From positions 4,712,001 through 4,776,000 of the forward strand of contig CP099650.1 of the NCBI GenBank assembly GCA_024123915.1: DNA of 64,000 bases. The letters run 5' to 3'. Every line of letters begins with the position of its first letter. Position 1 is the first letter of the stretch. Source of the stretch: Oxalobacteraceae bacterium OTU3CAMAD1. GTDB taxonomy: Bacteria > Pseudomonadota > Gammaproteobacteria > Burkholderiales > Burkholderiaceae_D. The translations under genes were made by a program, and so were the position numbers. Positions 54,400 to 61,567 of the stretch are shown piece by piece. The notes under the pieces are model-generated. The model saw only the letters and a list, made by a program, of their open reading frames with translations, searched no databases and was not told the DNA's origin.

Positions 54400-54480
54400 G
54401 CCGGCGCCCCGCTTGGTTGGAACGAATCGAGAAATTGCGACATTGGATACTCCTCAAAATAAACGGAAGGAAAGGCCACG

Positions 54481-55443
54481 CTACGGCGCCCCGTCCTGCA
54501 TGATCACGCGCCCGGACCGTCCGGGCAGCTCGCCCCAGCCCAGCGGCGACGTCGGCAGCGGCCCGTGCCGGACTTTTTCGTAGTAGTCGGCCATTGCGCC
54601 GAACCGGTAGCCCTGCGCGCGCCAGCCGAGCAGCAACTGCTCGAACACCGGCGCCAGCTTTTGTCCCTCCAATTCGGCGTGCAGCGTGTAGACATGGTCG
54701 CGCGGGGCGCCTGCGGTCAGCGACAACAGGTGCGCCGCGACGTTGTCCGCCGTGATCGTCCTGCCGTCGATCGCGCGCCCGAGCAGTTCGTCGAGCGTGG
54801 GCAGCGTCGTGGGCAACTGGACGCAGTCGATCAAACGGGCGCCGTCCACCACCCGGTGCGGTCCGCTGGCCGGGTCGCGCAGCGCGCCCCGGTCGTCCAG
54901 CGCCGCGCGCCCGTCCGAGACGTAGCGGTAGCCGGCCGCCTCGTGTTCGGCGAAGGCGGCGGCGTTCATCTGCCAGCCGGCCGCGCCGTGCGTGCGCGTG
55001 GCCACGCCGAACACGTCGACATAGCGGCGCGCGGCCTTGCGCATCATCTCGCGCGTCCAGTCGGCGCCGCGCGCGGCCACGTTGTCCTGCCAGCGCACGT
55101 GGTCCCAGGTGTGGATGCCGCATTCGAAACCGGCGTCGCGCACCGCGCGCAGCTGCGCCGCGCAGCGCCGGCCGATGTCGGGACCGGGCAGCAAGGTGCC
55201 GTACATCAGCGTCTTCAAGCCGTAGTGCTCCACCACCGACGTGCGCGCGACCTTGTTGAAAAAACCGGGTCGCAGCGCACGCCGCAGCGCCCAGCCGGTA
55301 TGATCCGGGCCAAGCGAAAACAGGAAGGTGGCCTTGGCCCCGTGTGCGCGCAGCATACGCACCAGGTTACCCACGCCCAGACGGGTGCCGCGATAAGTGT
55401 CGACGTCAATCTTGAGCGTCAACAGCGGTGGAATGGCCGCCAT
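54481..55443 (-). CDS. arnD: ArnD: undecaprenyl-phosphate formamido-arabinose deformylase
   Basis: 320 aa from the ATG at 55443, which overlaps the preceding stop by one base (TGATG). A NodB-type polysaccharide deacetylase with LKIDVDTYRGTRLGV, the HTWDH metal motif in FECGIHTWDHVRWQDN, and RTHGAAGWQMN, as in ArnD. It removes the formyl group from undecaprenyl-phosphate 4-deoxy-4-formamido-L-arabinose before transfer to lipid A. Extensions of the frame upstream to 56070 lie within the neighbouring gene and are not real. Confidence 0.93.
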   Translation of the reverse strand: MAAIPPLLTLKIDVDTYRGTRLGVGNLVRMLRAHGAKATFLFSLGPDHTGWALRRALRPGFFNKVARTSVVEHYGLKTLMYGTLLPGPDIGRRCAAQLRAVRDAGFECGIHTWDHVRWQDNVAARGADWTREMMRKAARRYVDVFGVATRTHGAAGWQMNAAAFAEHEAAGYRYVSDGRAALDDRGALRDPASGPHRVVDGARLIDCVQLPTTLPTLDELLGRAIDGRTITADNVAAHLLSLTAGAPRDHVYTLHAELEGQKLAPVFEQLLLGWRAQGYRFGAMADYYEKVRHGPLPTSPLGWGELPGRSGRVIMQDGAP

Positions 55444-56495
55444 CAGTCGATCAACGCCTGCGCCTGCGCGACCTGGCCGCGATAGGCGTCGAAGATGCGC
55501 CGCAGCGCGTCGGCCATGCCGGTGACCGGCTTCCAGCCCAGGTCCGCGCTGGTGTTGGTGATCTTCGGCACGCGGTTCTGCACGTCCTGGTAACCCTCGC
55601 CGTAGTAGGCGCCGGACGTGGTCTCGACGATCTTCACGCGCCGCGCCGCTTCCGCGTACTCCGGATAGTCGGCGGCCAGCGCCATCATCATGTGGGCCAG
55701 CTCCCGGATCGAATAATTGTTGACCGGATTGCCGATGTTGTAGATTTTTCCACTGGCGACGCCGTCGACGTTGGCGATGATGCGCACCAGTGCGTCGATG
55801 CCATCGTCGATGTAGGTGAAGGCGCGTTTCTGCGCGCCGCCGTCGACCAGCGAGATGGCCTCGCCGCGCACGATGTGGCCGAAGAACTGCGTCACCACCC
55901 GCGACGAGCCCTCCTTGGCGGTGTGGATCGAATCGAGTCCCGCGCCGATCCAGTTGAAGGGCCGGAACAGCGTGAAGTTCAGGCCCTCCATGCCGTAGCC
56001 CCAGATCACCCGGTCCATCAGCTGCTTGGCGTTGGAATAGATCCAGCGCGGCTTGTTGATCGGGCCGCACACCAGTTCGGAGTGTTCAGGATCGAATTCC
56101 TCGTCGTGACACATGCCGTACACCTCCGACGTCGACGGGAACACCAGGTGCTTGCCGTATTTGGCGGCCGAGCGCACGATCGGCAGGTTGGCCTCGAAAT
56201 CGAGTTCGAACACGCGCAAGGGTTCCTTGACGTACGTCGACGGCGTGGCGATGGCCACCAGCGGCACGATCACGTCGCATTTCTTGACGTGGTATTCGAT
56301 CCACTCCTTGTTGATCGTGATGTCACCCTCGTAGAAATGCATGCGCGACTTGTAGGCCGGGTTCTCCAGCAATGCCGTGATGCGGTCGGTGTGCATGTCC
56401 ATGCCGAACACCTCCCAGTCGGTGGTTTCGAGGATGCGCTTGGACAGGTGATGGCCGATAAAGCCGTTGACGCCAAGGATGAGGACTTTTTTCAT
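55443..56495 (-). CDS. ArnA dehydrogenase half: UDP-glucuronate decarboxylase (stand-alone)
   Basis: 350 aa from the ATG at 56495, overlapping the previous stop as ATGA. It matches the C-terminal domain of E. coli ArnA: VLILGVNGFIGHHLSKRIL, PSTSEVYGM with the catalytic Ser/Glu and Tyr, IYSNAKQLMDRVIWGYG (lysine in the YxxxK position) and FRPFNWIGAGLDSI. It would oxidatively decarboxylate UDP-glucuronate to the UDP-4-keto-pentose. E. coli carries this domain fused after the formyltransferase; here the two are separate genes in tandem. Confidence 0.93.
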   Translation of the reverse strand: MKKVLILGVNGFIGHHLSKRILETTDWEVFGMDMHTDRITALLENPAYKSRMHFYEGDITINKEWIEYHVKKCDVIVPLVAIATPSTYVKEPLRVFELDFEANLPIVRSAAKYGKHLVFPSTSEVYGMCHDEEFDPEHSELVCGPINKPRWIYSNAKQLMDRVIWGYGMEGLNFTLFRPFNWIGAGLDSIHTAKEGSSRVVTQFFGHIVRGEAISLVDGGAQKRAFTYIDDGIDALVRIIANVDGVASGKIYNIGNPVNNYSIRELAHMMMALAADYPEYAEAARRVKIVETTSGAYYGEGYQDVQNRVPKITNTSADLGWKPVTGMADALRRIFDAYRGQVAQAQALID

Positions 56496-57430
56496 GGTTT
56501 TACTCGGGTGATGTCGATCTGCGCCGCCGAACTGGCCAGCATGGTTTGTAACTGTTGTGGCGATACTTCGGCCGCGCCGTCCAGCAAGGAGGAGATGGCG
56601 AGCATGCGGCCGTCGCCGCACACGCCGACGATCCCGCCGTCGAGCACTGCCAGGCCGGAGGCCATACCGGACGTTAGACCTCCCGGCAGCAAGCGCGCCC
56701 GCGCCAGTGTCAGGCACACGCCGCCCACCTCCGTGTGGGCGCCGGGATAAGGCGGCGCCACAGCGCGGTACAGGTTGTAGACGGTTTGCGCGTCGGCGCG
56801 CCAGTCGATGCGGCCGTCGGCCGCCGTGCGCGCGCCGAAGTAGCTGCCCTGCCGCAGGTCGTTGCGGCGGCGCGGCGCATCGCCCGCCAGCAGCGCCGGC
56901 AGCACGCCCCACAAAGTCTGCTCGGCCGCCACGGTGACCTTGGCGAACACTTCGAACGCGGTGTCGTCGGGCAGGATGGGCACCGCCGTCTGCGCCACGA
57001 TGGCGCCGGCGTCAGGCTTGACGGTCATCTCGTGCAAGGTGGCGCCGGTGCGGTCGGCGCCATGCAGCACGGCCCAGTTGACCGGCGCGCGGCCGCGAAA
57101 CTTCGGCAGCAGCGAGCCATGCATGTTGTAGGCCGGCGCCACCGCCAGCACGGCGGCCGGCAGCATATGGCGGTAGTAAAAACTGAACAGGAAATCCGGC
57201 CGGGCCGCGCGCACGGCGGCCAGCAGCGCCGGATCGGCGGGATCGGCGTGTACTGCGGTAGCGATGCCGTGTTCGCGGCACACCGCCCGCACCGAGCCGT
57301 ACCAAATGTTCTCGGCCGGATCGTCGTCGTGCGTAACCACGAGCGCGACGTCCACGCCGCCGGCCAGCAGCACCCGCAGGCAGCGCACGCCGACCTCGTG
57401 GTAGGCGAACACCACGGCGCGCGCCGTCAC
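56492..57430 (-). CDS. ArnA formyltransferase half (stand-alone)
   Basis: 312 aa from a GTG at 57430 overlapping the arnC stop (GTGA). The formyltransferase fold has the catalytic Asn and His in YNMHGSLLPKFRGRAPVNWA and Asp in VKPDAGAIVAQ, followed by the C-terminal domain (RIDWRADAQTVYNLYRAVAPPYPGA). It uses 10-formyl-tetrahydrofolate to formylate UDP-4-amino-4-deoxy-L-arabinose. It equals the N-terminal domain of ArnA. The next gene is the dehydrogenase half, overlapping by 4 bp, so the two are likely made in equal amounts. Confidence 0.93.
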   Translation of the reverse strand: MTARAVVFAYHEVGVRCLRVLLAGGVDVALVVTHDDDPAENIWYGSVRAVCREHGIATAVHADPADPALLAAVRAARPDFLFSFYYRHMLPAAVLAVAPAYNMHGSLLPKFRGRAPVNWAVLHGADRTGATLHEMTVKPDAGAIVAQTAVPILPDDTAFEVFAKVTVAAEQTLWGVLPALLAGDAPRRRNDLRQGSYFGARTAADGRIDWRADAQTVYNLYRAVAPPYPGAHTEVGGVCLTLARARLLPGGLTSGMASGLAVLDGGIVGVCGDGRMLAISSLLDGAAEVSPQQLQTMLASSAAQIDITRVKP

Positions 57431-58464
57431 CGCCCCACCCCGCGCTTTTCCGGCGGCGCGGCGTCCGCCGCCGGCTGCTCGTCGAACGCGGAAGGCTCCT
57501 GCAGAATCGTTTGCACCACGTAGCGCGGCCGCGCGCGCACCTGCTGGTAGATGCGGCCGATGTACTCGCCCAGCAGGCCAATGCCGAACAGGATCACCCC
57601 CATCAGAAAAAACACCAGCGCGAACAGGGTGAACACGCCTTCGGCTTCGGCCCCCAGCAGCACGCGGCGCCCCACCAGCCCGAGCACCAGCAGGCCGGAC
57701 GCGCCGGACAACGCCATGCCCAGCATCGAAAACATCTGCAGCGGAATCAGCGAGAAGCCGGTCACCAGGTCGAAATTGAGCCGGATCAGGCTATAGAGCG
57801 AATACTTGGATTCGCCGGCCGCGCGCTCCTCGTGCTCGACCACCACCTCGGTCGGATTGCGCGAGAAGGTGTAGGCCAGCGCCGGCACGAAGGTATTGAC
57901 CTCGGCGCACTGGTTGATCAGGTCGATGAGATTGCGGCCGTAAGCGCGCAGCATATTGCCCTGGTCGGTGATGCGCACGTGCGTGATGCGCTCGCGCAGA
58001 CGGTTCATCGCCTTCGACGCCAGGGTGCGCCAGGCCGTGTCGCGGCGCACGCGCCGGATCGAGCCGACGTAGTCGTGTCCTTCGCGGATCTTGTCGACCA
58101 GCTTGCCGATTTCCTCGGGCGGGTTTTGCAGGTCGGCGTCGAGCGTGACCATGATCTGCCCGCGCGAGGACTGGAAGCCGGCCAGGATGGCCATATGCTG
58201 GCCGTAATTGCCGTTGAATAGCACCACCCGCGTGACTTCCGGACGCCGGCGGAACTGGTCGGCCAGCAGCGCCACCGACGCGTCGCGGCTGCCGTCGTTG
58301 ACGAACACGATCTCGTAACTGCTGCCGAGCGCGTCGAGCGCCGGATACAGGCGTTCGAACAGGCGCGGCAAAGCCTCTTGCTCGTTATACACCGGTATCA
58401 CGATCGACAATTCGGGGCGCGCCGCCGCGCCGGCGGACAACGGTAAAACACTGGAGACACTCAT
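57427..58464 (-). CDS. arnC: ArnC: undecaprenyl-phosphate 4-deoxy-4-formamido-L-arabinose transferase
   Basis: 345 aa from the ATG at 58464, overlapping the arnT stop as ATGA. A GT2 domain has SIVIPVYNEQEALPRLFERL, the DxD motif in VTLDADLQNPPEEI and RITDQGNMLRAYGRNLI. Two C-terminal membrane helices (VTGFSLIPLQMFSMLGMALS and FALVFFLMGVILFGIGLLGEY) anchor it. It moves the formamido-arabinose onto undecaprenyl phosphate at the inner membrane's cytoplasmic face. Confidence 0.94.
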   Translation of the reverse strand: MSVSSVLPLSAGAAARPELSIVIPVYNEQEALPRLFERLYPALDALGSSYEIVFVNDGSRDASVALLADQFRRRPEVTRVVLFNGNYGQHMAILAGFQSSRGQIMVTLDADLQNPPEEIGKLVDKIREGHDYVGSIRRVRRDTAWRTLASKAMNRLRERITHVRITDQGNMLRAYGRNLIDLINQCAEVNTFVPALAYTFSRNPTEVVVEHEERAAGESKYSLYSLIRLNFDLVTGFSLIPLQMFSMLGMALSGASGLLVLGLVGRRVLLGAEAEGVFTLFALVFFLMGVILFGIGLLGEYIGRIYQQVRARPRYVVQTILQEPSAFDEQPAADAAPPEKRGVGR

Positions 58465-60200
58465 GGCCTTCCCTTCGACAACTGGTTGGATATCACTAGC
58501 CGGCGCCGGTCTTGCGCCACCACGCGCATCGGCACGCCGCGCGCCAGCAGCCCGGCATACGGCAGCGGGCCGATGATGGCCATGGCCGGCACGTCGGCGG
58601 TGGCGTCGCGCCGCCATTGGGCGACGAAATCATCGACATGGCGCAGCGCCAGTCCCGGCTCCTGCGCCAGGCCGAACGTGAACTCGTCGGCGTAGTCGAC
58701 CAGCGTCACCGGCCGTTCAAGATAAAAGGTCAGCGATTGCTCGTAGCCGCCGACCGAGTACAGCCTGGTTTGCGGAGTGAGCTCGGCGCGCATCGCCGGC
58801 AGCACGCCGGTGCCGGCGCGCTCCTTGCCATAGACCTCGAAGCCGGCGACGACCAGATGGGTAGCGACGAAACCCGCGACGGCCATCGCCAACACCGCCA
58901 GGTCGCGCCGCGAGGTCCATGCGGCGCGCCAGGCGGCCGCGCCACCGGCCAGCAGGATGGCGCCGGCGCACAACAGCCATGGCTGGTATTCGCGCAACTG
59001 GGCGCCGCCGTGTCCCTTTGCCACGGCGACCGCCACGCCGACCAGCAGCAGCGCCCCCAGCAGGGCTGGCAGGCCGGCCGCCCACAGCAGCGAACGGCGC
59101 CCCGCAGCCTCCAGATGGACCGCCATGAGCAGCGCCAGCGCCGGGAACACCGGGACGATGTAGCCGGGCAGCTTGGAGCTCGAACTGCTGAAAAAAACGA
59201 AGATGAACACCACCCAGATCAGCAGCAGCAAACGTGGCTGGAACCGGCCCGGCCGGCGTTTGACACCGGCCGCCAGACCTTGGGGCAACAGCCCCAGCCA
59301 AGGCAGCACACCCGGCAGCAGCAGCGGAACGAAGTACCACCAGGCGCCCTCGCGCCGATGGCCGGTGGTCAGGAAGCGCTCGAAATGTTCGTGGATGAAG
59401 AAAAAGTGCGGCTGCTCCGGGTTGCGCAGGCCGACCAGGATGAACCACGGCGCGGCGATCGCGAAAAACACCACCAACCCTTTGCCGGTGTGCAGACGGC
59501 GCCAGATGGCGAGGTCGCGCGCAGCCACGCTGTAGAGCACCAGCACCGCGCCGGGCAGGACGATGCCGACCAGTCCCTTGGCCAGCACCGCCAGCGCCAT
59601 GGCGGCCCAGGCGGCCAGCATCCAGGCGCGCCGTTCGGCGTCGCCGGCGGCGTCGCGCTGGGCGATGAGTACGCTGGCCAGGCTCAGGGTCATCATGCCG
59701 GCCAGGCTCATGTCGAGCGAATTGATCTGGCCCGCCGCCAGCCAGAACAGGCTCGACGCCAGCACCAGGCCCGCGTACACGCCGACGCGGCGCGAAAACA
59801 CCACGCTTCCGGCCCTGGCGGTCATGACCACGCCGAGGATGCCGCACAAGCCGGTCCACAAGCGGGCCTGCCATTCGCCCAGGCCGAACGCGGTGAACGT
59901 CAGCGCGTTGAACCATGCCTGCAGCGGGGGCTTCTCAAAGTACTTGATGCCGTTCAAACGGGTGGTGATCCAGTCGCCGCTGGCGAACATTTCGCGTCCG
60001 ATTTCCGCGTAGCGGCCCTCGTCGGGCGGCACCAGGGTGCGCACACCGAGCGCGTATAAGGTGGCCAGGATGAAGCCGGCCAGCAGCAGCCAATGCAGCA
60101 GCCTCGATTCGTGCCACGGCTCGGCGGCGTGCGCCGGCGTTTGCCGTGCCAGCGCCTCGTCCAGCCTCGCGTCTCCGCCCGCCAAGCGCTCCGGCGTCAT
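58461..60200 (-). CDS. arnT: ArnT: lipid A 4-amino-4-deoxy-L-arabinose transferase
   Basis: 579 aa from the ATG at 60200 (4-bp overlap with arnB). GT83 integral membrane protein with about 12 helices. The periplasmic catalytic loop is LVPPDEGRYAEIGREMF, followed by WITTRLNGIKYFEKPPLQAW, both characteristic. A soluble C-terminal domain follows. It transfers aminoarabinose from its undecaprenyl carrier to lipid A phosphates, lowering the negative charge and giving resistance to polymyxin and cationic peptides. Here it comes second in the operon, whereas E. coli has it after arnD. Confidence 0.94.
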   Translation of the reverse strand: MTPERLAGGDARLDEALARQTPAHAAEPWHESRLLHWLLLAGFILATLYALGVRTLVPPDEGRYAEIGREMFASGDWITTRLNGIKYFEKPPLQAWFNALTFTAFGLGEWQARLWTGLCGILGVVMTARAGSVVFSRRVGVYAGLVLASSLFWLAAGQINSLDMSLAGMMTLSLASVLIAQRDAAGDAERRAWMLAAWAAMALAVLAKGLVGIVLPGAVLVLYSVAARDLAIWRRLHTGKGLVVFFAIAAPWFILVGLRNPEQPHFFFIHEHFERFLTTGHRREGAWWYFVPLLLPGVLPWLGLLPQGLAAGVKRRPGRFQPRLLLLIWVVFIFVFFSSSSSKLPGYIVPVFPALALLMAVHLEAAGRRSLLWAAGLPALLGALLLVGVAVAVAKGHGGAQLREYQPWLLCAGAILLAGGAAAWRAAWTSRRDLAVLAMAVAGFVATHLVVAGFEVYGKERAGTGVLPAMRAELTPQTRLYSVGGYEQSLTFYLERPVTLVDYADEFTFGLAQEPGLALRHVDDFVAQWRRDATADVPAMAIIGPLPYAGLLARGVPMRVVAQDRRRLVISNQLSKGRP

Positions 60201-61375
60201 CGGGCGAACTCCGGTCGGGCCAGGATCGCGTTGACGGCGGCGACCACGCGTTCGACATCGCCGCTCGTCATCGCATAAAACATCGGCAGGGTCACGGTCA
60301 GGCGGCCGATCCGCTCGGCGACCGGAAACATCCCCTCGGCGAAGCCGCGCGCGCGATACAGGCTGAATAAATGAATCGGCGCGTAGTGGAAGCCGGTGCC
60401 GATCCCGCGCCGCGCCATCGCCTCCATGAAGTCGGCGCGGGTGGACGGTCCCCGGTCCGGCAGGATGATCTGGAACAGATGCCAATTACTGTGGTCGAAA
60501 TCGGCCAGCGGCAGGCGCGCGCCGGTGGCCGCCTCGAAGCCGTCGCCGAAGCTGTCGAAGTAATGGCGCGCCAGCGCGCGCCGGTGCGCGGTAACGGCCT
60601 CAATGTTGGCGAACTGGCCCAGGCCGATGGCCGCCATGATGTCGCTCATATTATATTTGCCGCCAAGGACATCGACATCGATGCCATCGACGCCGCTGCG
60701 CATGACGCCCTGCAAGCGGTACTTCGCGGCCAGCGCCGCCTCGGCGGCGTCGTTGAGCACCAGGCAACCGCCCTCGCCCGTCGTCAGGTTTTTGTTGGCT
60801 TGAAAACTGAACGACACCAGGTCGCCGAAGGCGCCGATCCGCCTGCCATGCCAGGTCGAGCCGAAGGCTTGCGCCGCGTCCTCCACCACACGCAGCCCAT
60901 GGCGCGCGGCGATGGCGTGCAGGCGCTCCATGTCCACCGGCAGGCCGGATAAATGCACCGGGATCAGCGCGCGCGTGCGCGGCGTGATGGCGGCTTCAAG
61001 TCGATCGAGATCGATGTTGCGGGTGGCCGGATCGATGTCGGCGAACACCGGCGTCGCGCCCACGGCGAGGATGACGTTGGCGGTGGCCGGCCACGAGATC
61101 GGCGTGGTGATCACTTCGTCGCCGGGGCCGACGCCGGCCACGCGCAGGGCGATCTCCATGGTGCAGGTGCCGGAGTTGAAGGTCAATACGGGCCGACCGC
61201 CAAAATATGCGGACAGGCGCTCCTCGAACTCGCGTACTTTGGGGCCGCTGGTGATCCAGCCGGAACGCAGTACCTCGCCGACGGCGGCGATGGTGGCCTC
61301 GTCGATCGTCGGTCGCGAGAAGGGCAGGAACGTCGGCGCGGCGCCAGGCGGTGAAAGGGTTTCTGTGGAGGCCAC
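60197..61375 (-). CDS. arnB: ArnB: UDP-4-amino-4-deoxy-L-arabinose aminotransferase
   Basis: About 392 aa from a GTG at 61375. An in-frame ATG at 61504 would place the start inside the receptor gene's terminator and is rejected. The DegT/DnrJ/EryC1 pattern is LPFSRPTIDEATIAAVGEVLRSGW, TFNSGTCTMEIALR, VVEDAAQAFG and the PLP lysine in QANKNLTTGEGG near residue 193; then KYNMSDIMAAIGLGQ. It converts the UDP-4-keto-pentose to UDP-aminoarabinose using glutamate. First gene of a seven-gene run on the minus strand, all but the last joined by overlaps of 1-4 bp. Confidence 0.94.
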   Translation of the reverse strand: MASTETLSPPGAAPTFLPFSRPTIDEATIAAVGEVLRSGWITSGPKVREFEERLSAYFGGRPVLTFNSGTCTMEIALRVAGVGPGDEVITTPISWPATANVILAVGATPVFADIDPATRNIDLDRLEAAITPRTRALIPVHLSGLPVDMERLHAIAARHGLRVVEDAAQAFGSTWHGRRIGAFGDLVSFSFQANKNLTTGEGGCLVLNDAAEAALAAKYRLQGVMRSGVDGIDVDVLGGKYNMSDIMAAIGLGQFANIEAVTAHRRALARHYFDSFGDGFEAATGARLPLADFDHSNWHLFQIILPDRGPSTRADFMEAMARRGIGTGFHYAPIHLFSLYRARGFAEGMFPVAERIGRLTVTLPMFYAMTSGDVERVVAAVNAILARPEFAR

Positions 61376-61502
61376 GCTGGTCTTCGGAGTGGAAAACCCG
61401 GAGTCTACTGAAGCCGTCGTTAAGGAAACGTTAAATGCTTCAGGAAAACCCCTTGCCACGGCAGGCGGTTGGACAGTTTTATGTAACGATGCGTAACAGC
61501 GC

Positions 61503-61529
61503 AAAAAAAGGCCGGCATCGCTGCCGGCC
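61503..61529 (-). terminator. rho-independent terminator of the TonB-dependent receptor gene
   Basis: GGCCGGCA-GCGA-TGCCGGCC on the minus strand followed by seven T, 39 bp after the receptor stop. It separates that transcript from the arn operon, whose promoter should lie between here and 61376. Confidence 0.93.
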
Positions 61530-61567
61530 CAAGACCACGGAGACTCCCCTGTGTTAAATCACCTGCG

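Noticed and set aside
55443..56912. N-terminal extension of the ArnA dehydrogenase gene to 56912
   Set aside because: The extension is out-of-frame formyltransferase sequence; homology begins at the ATG at 56495.
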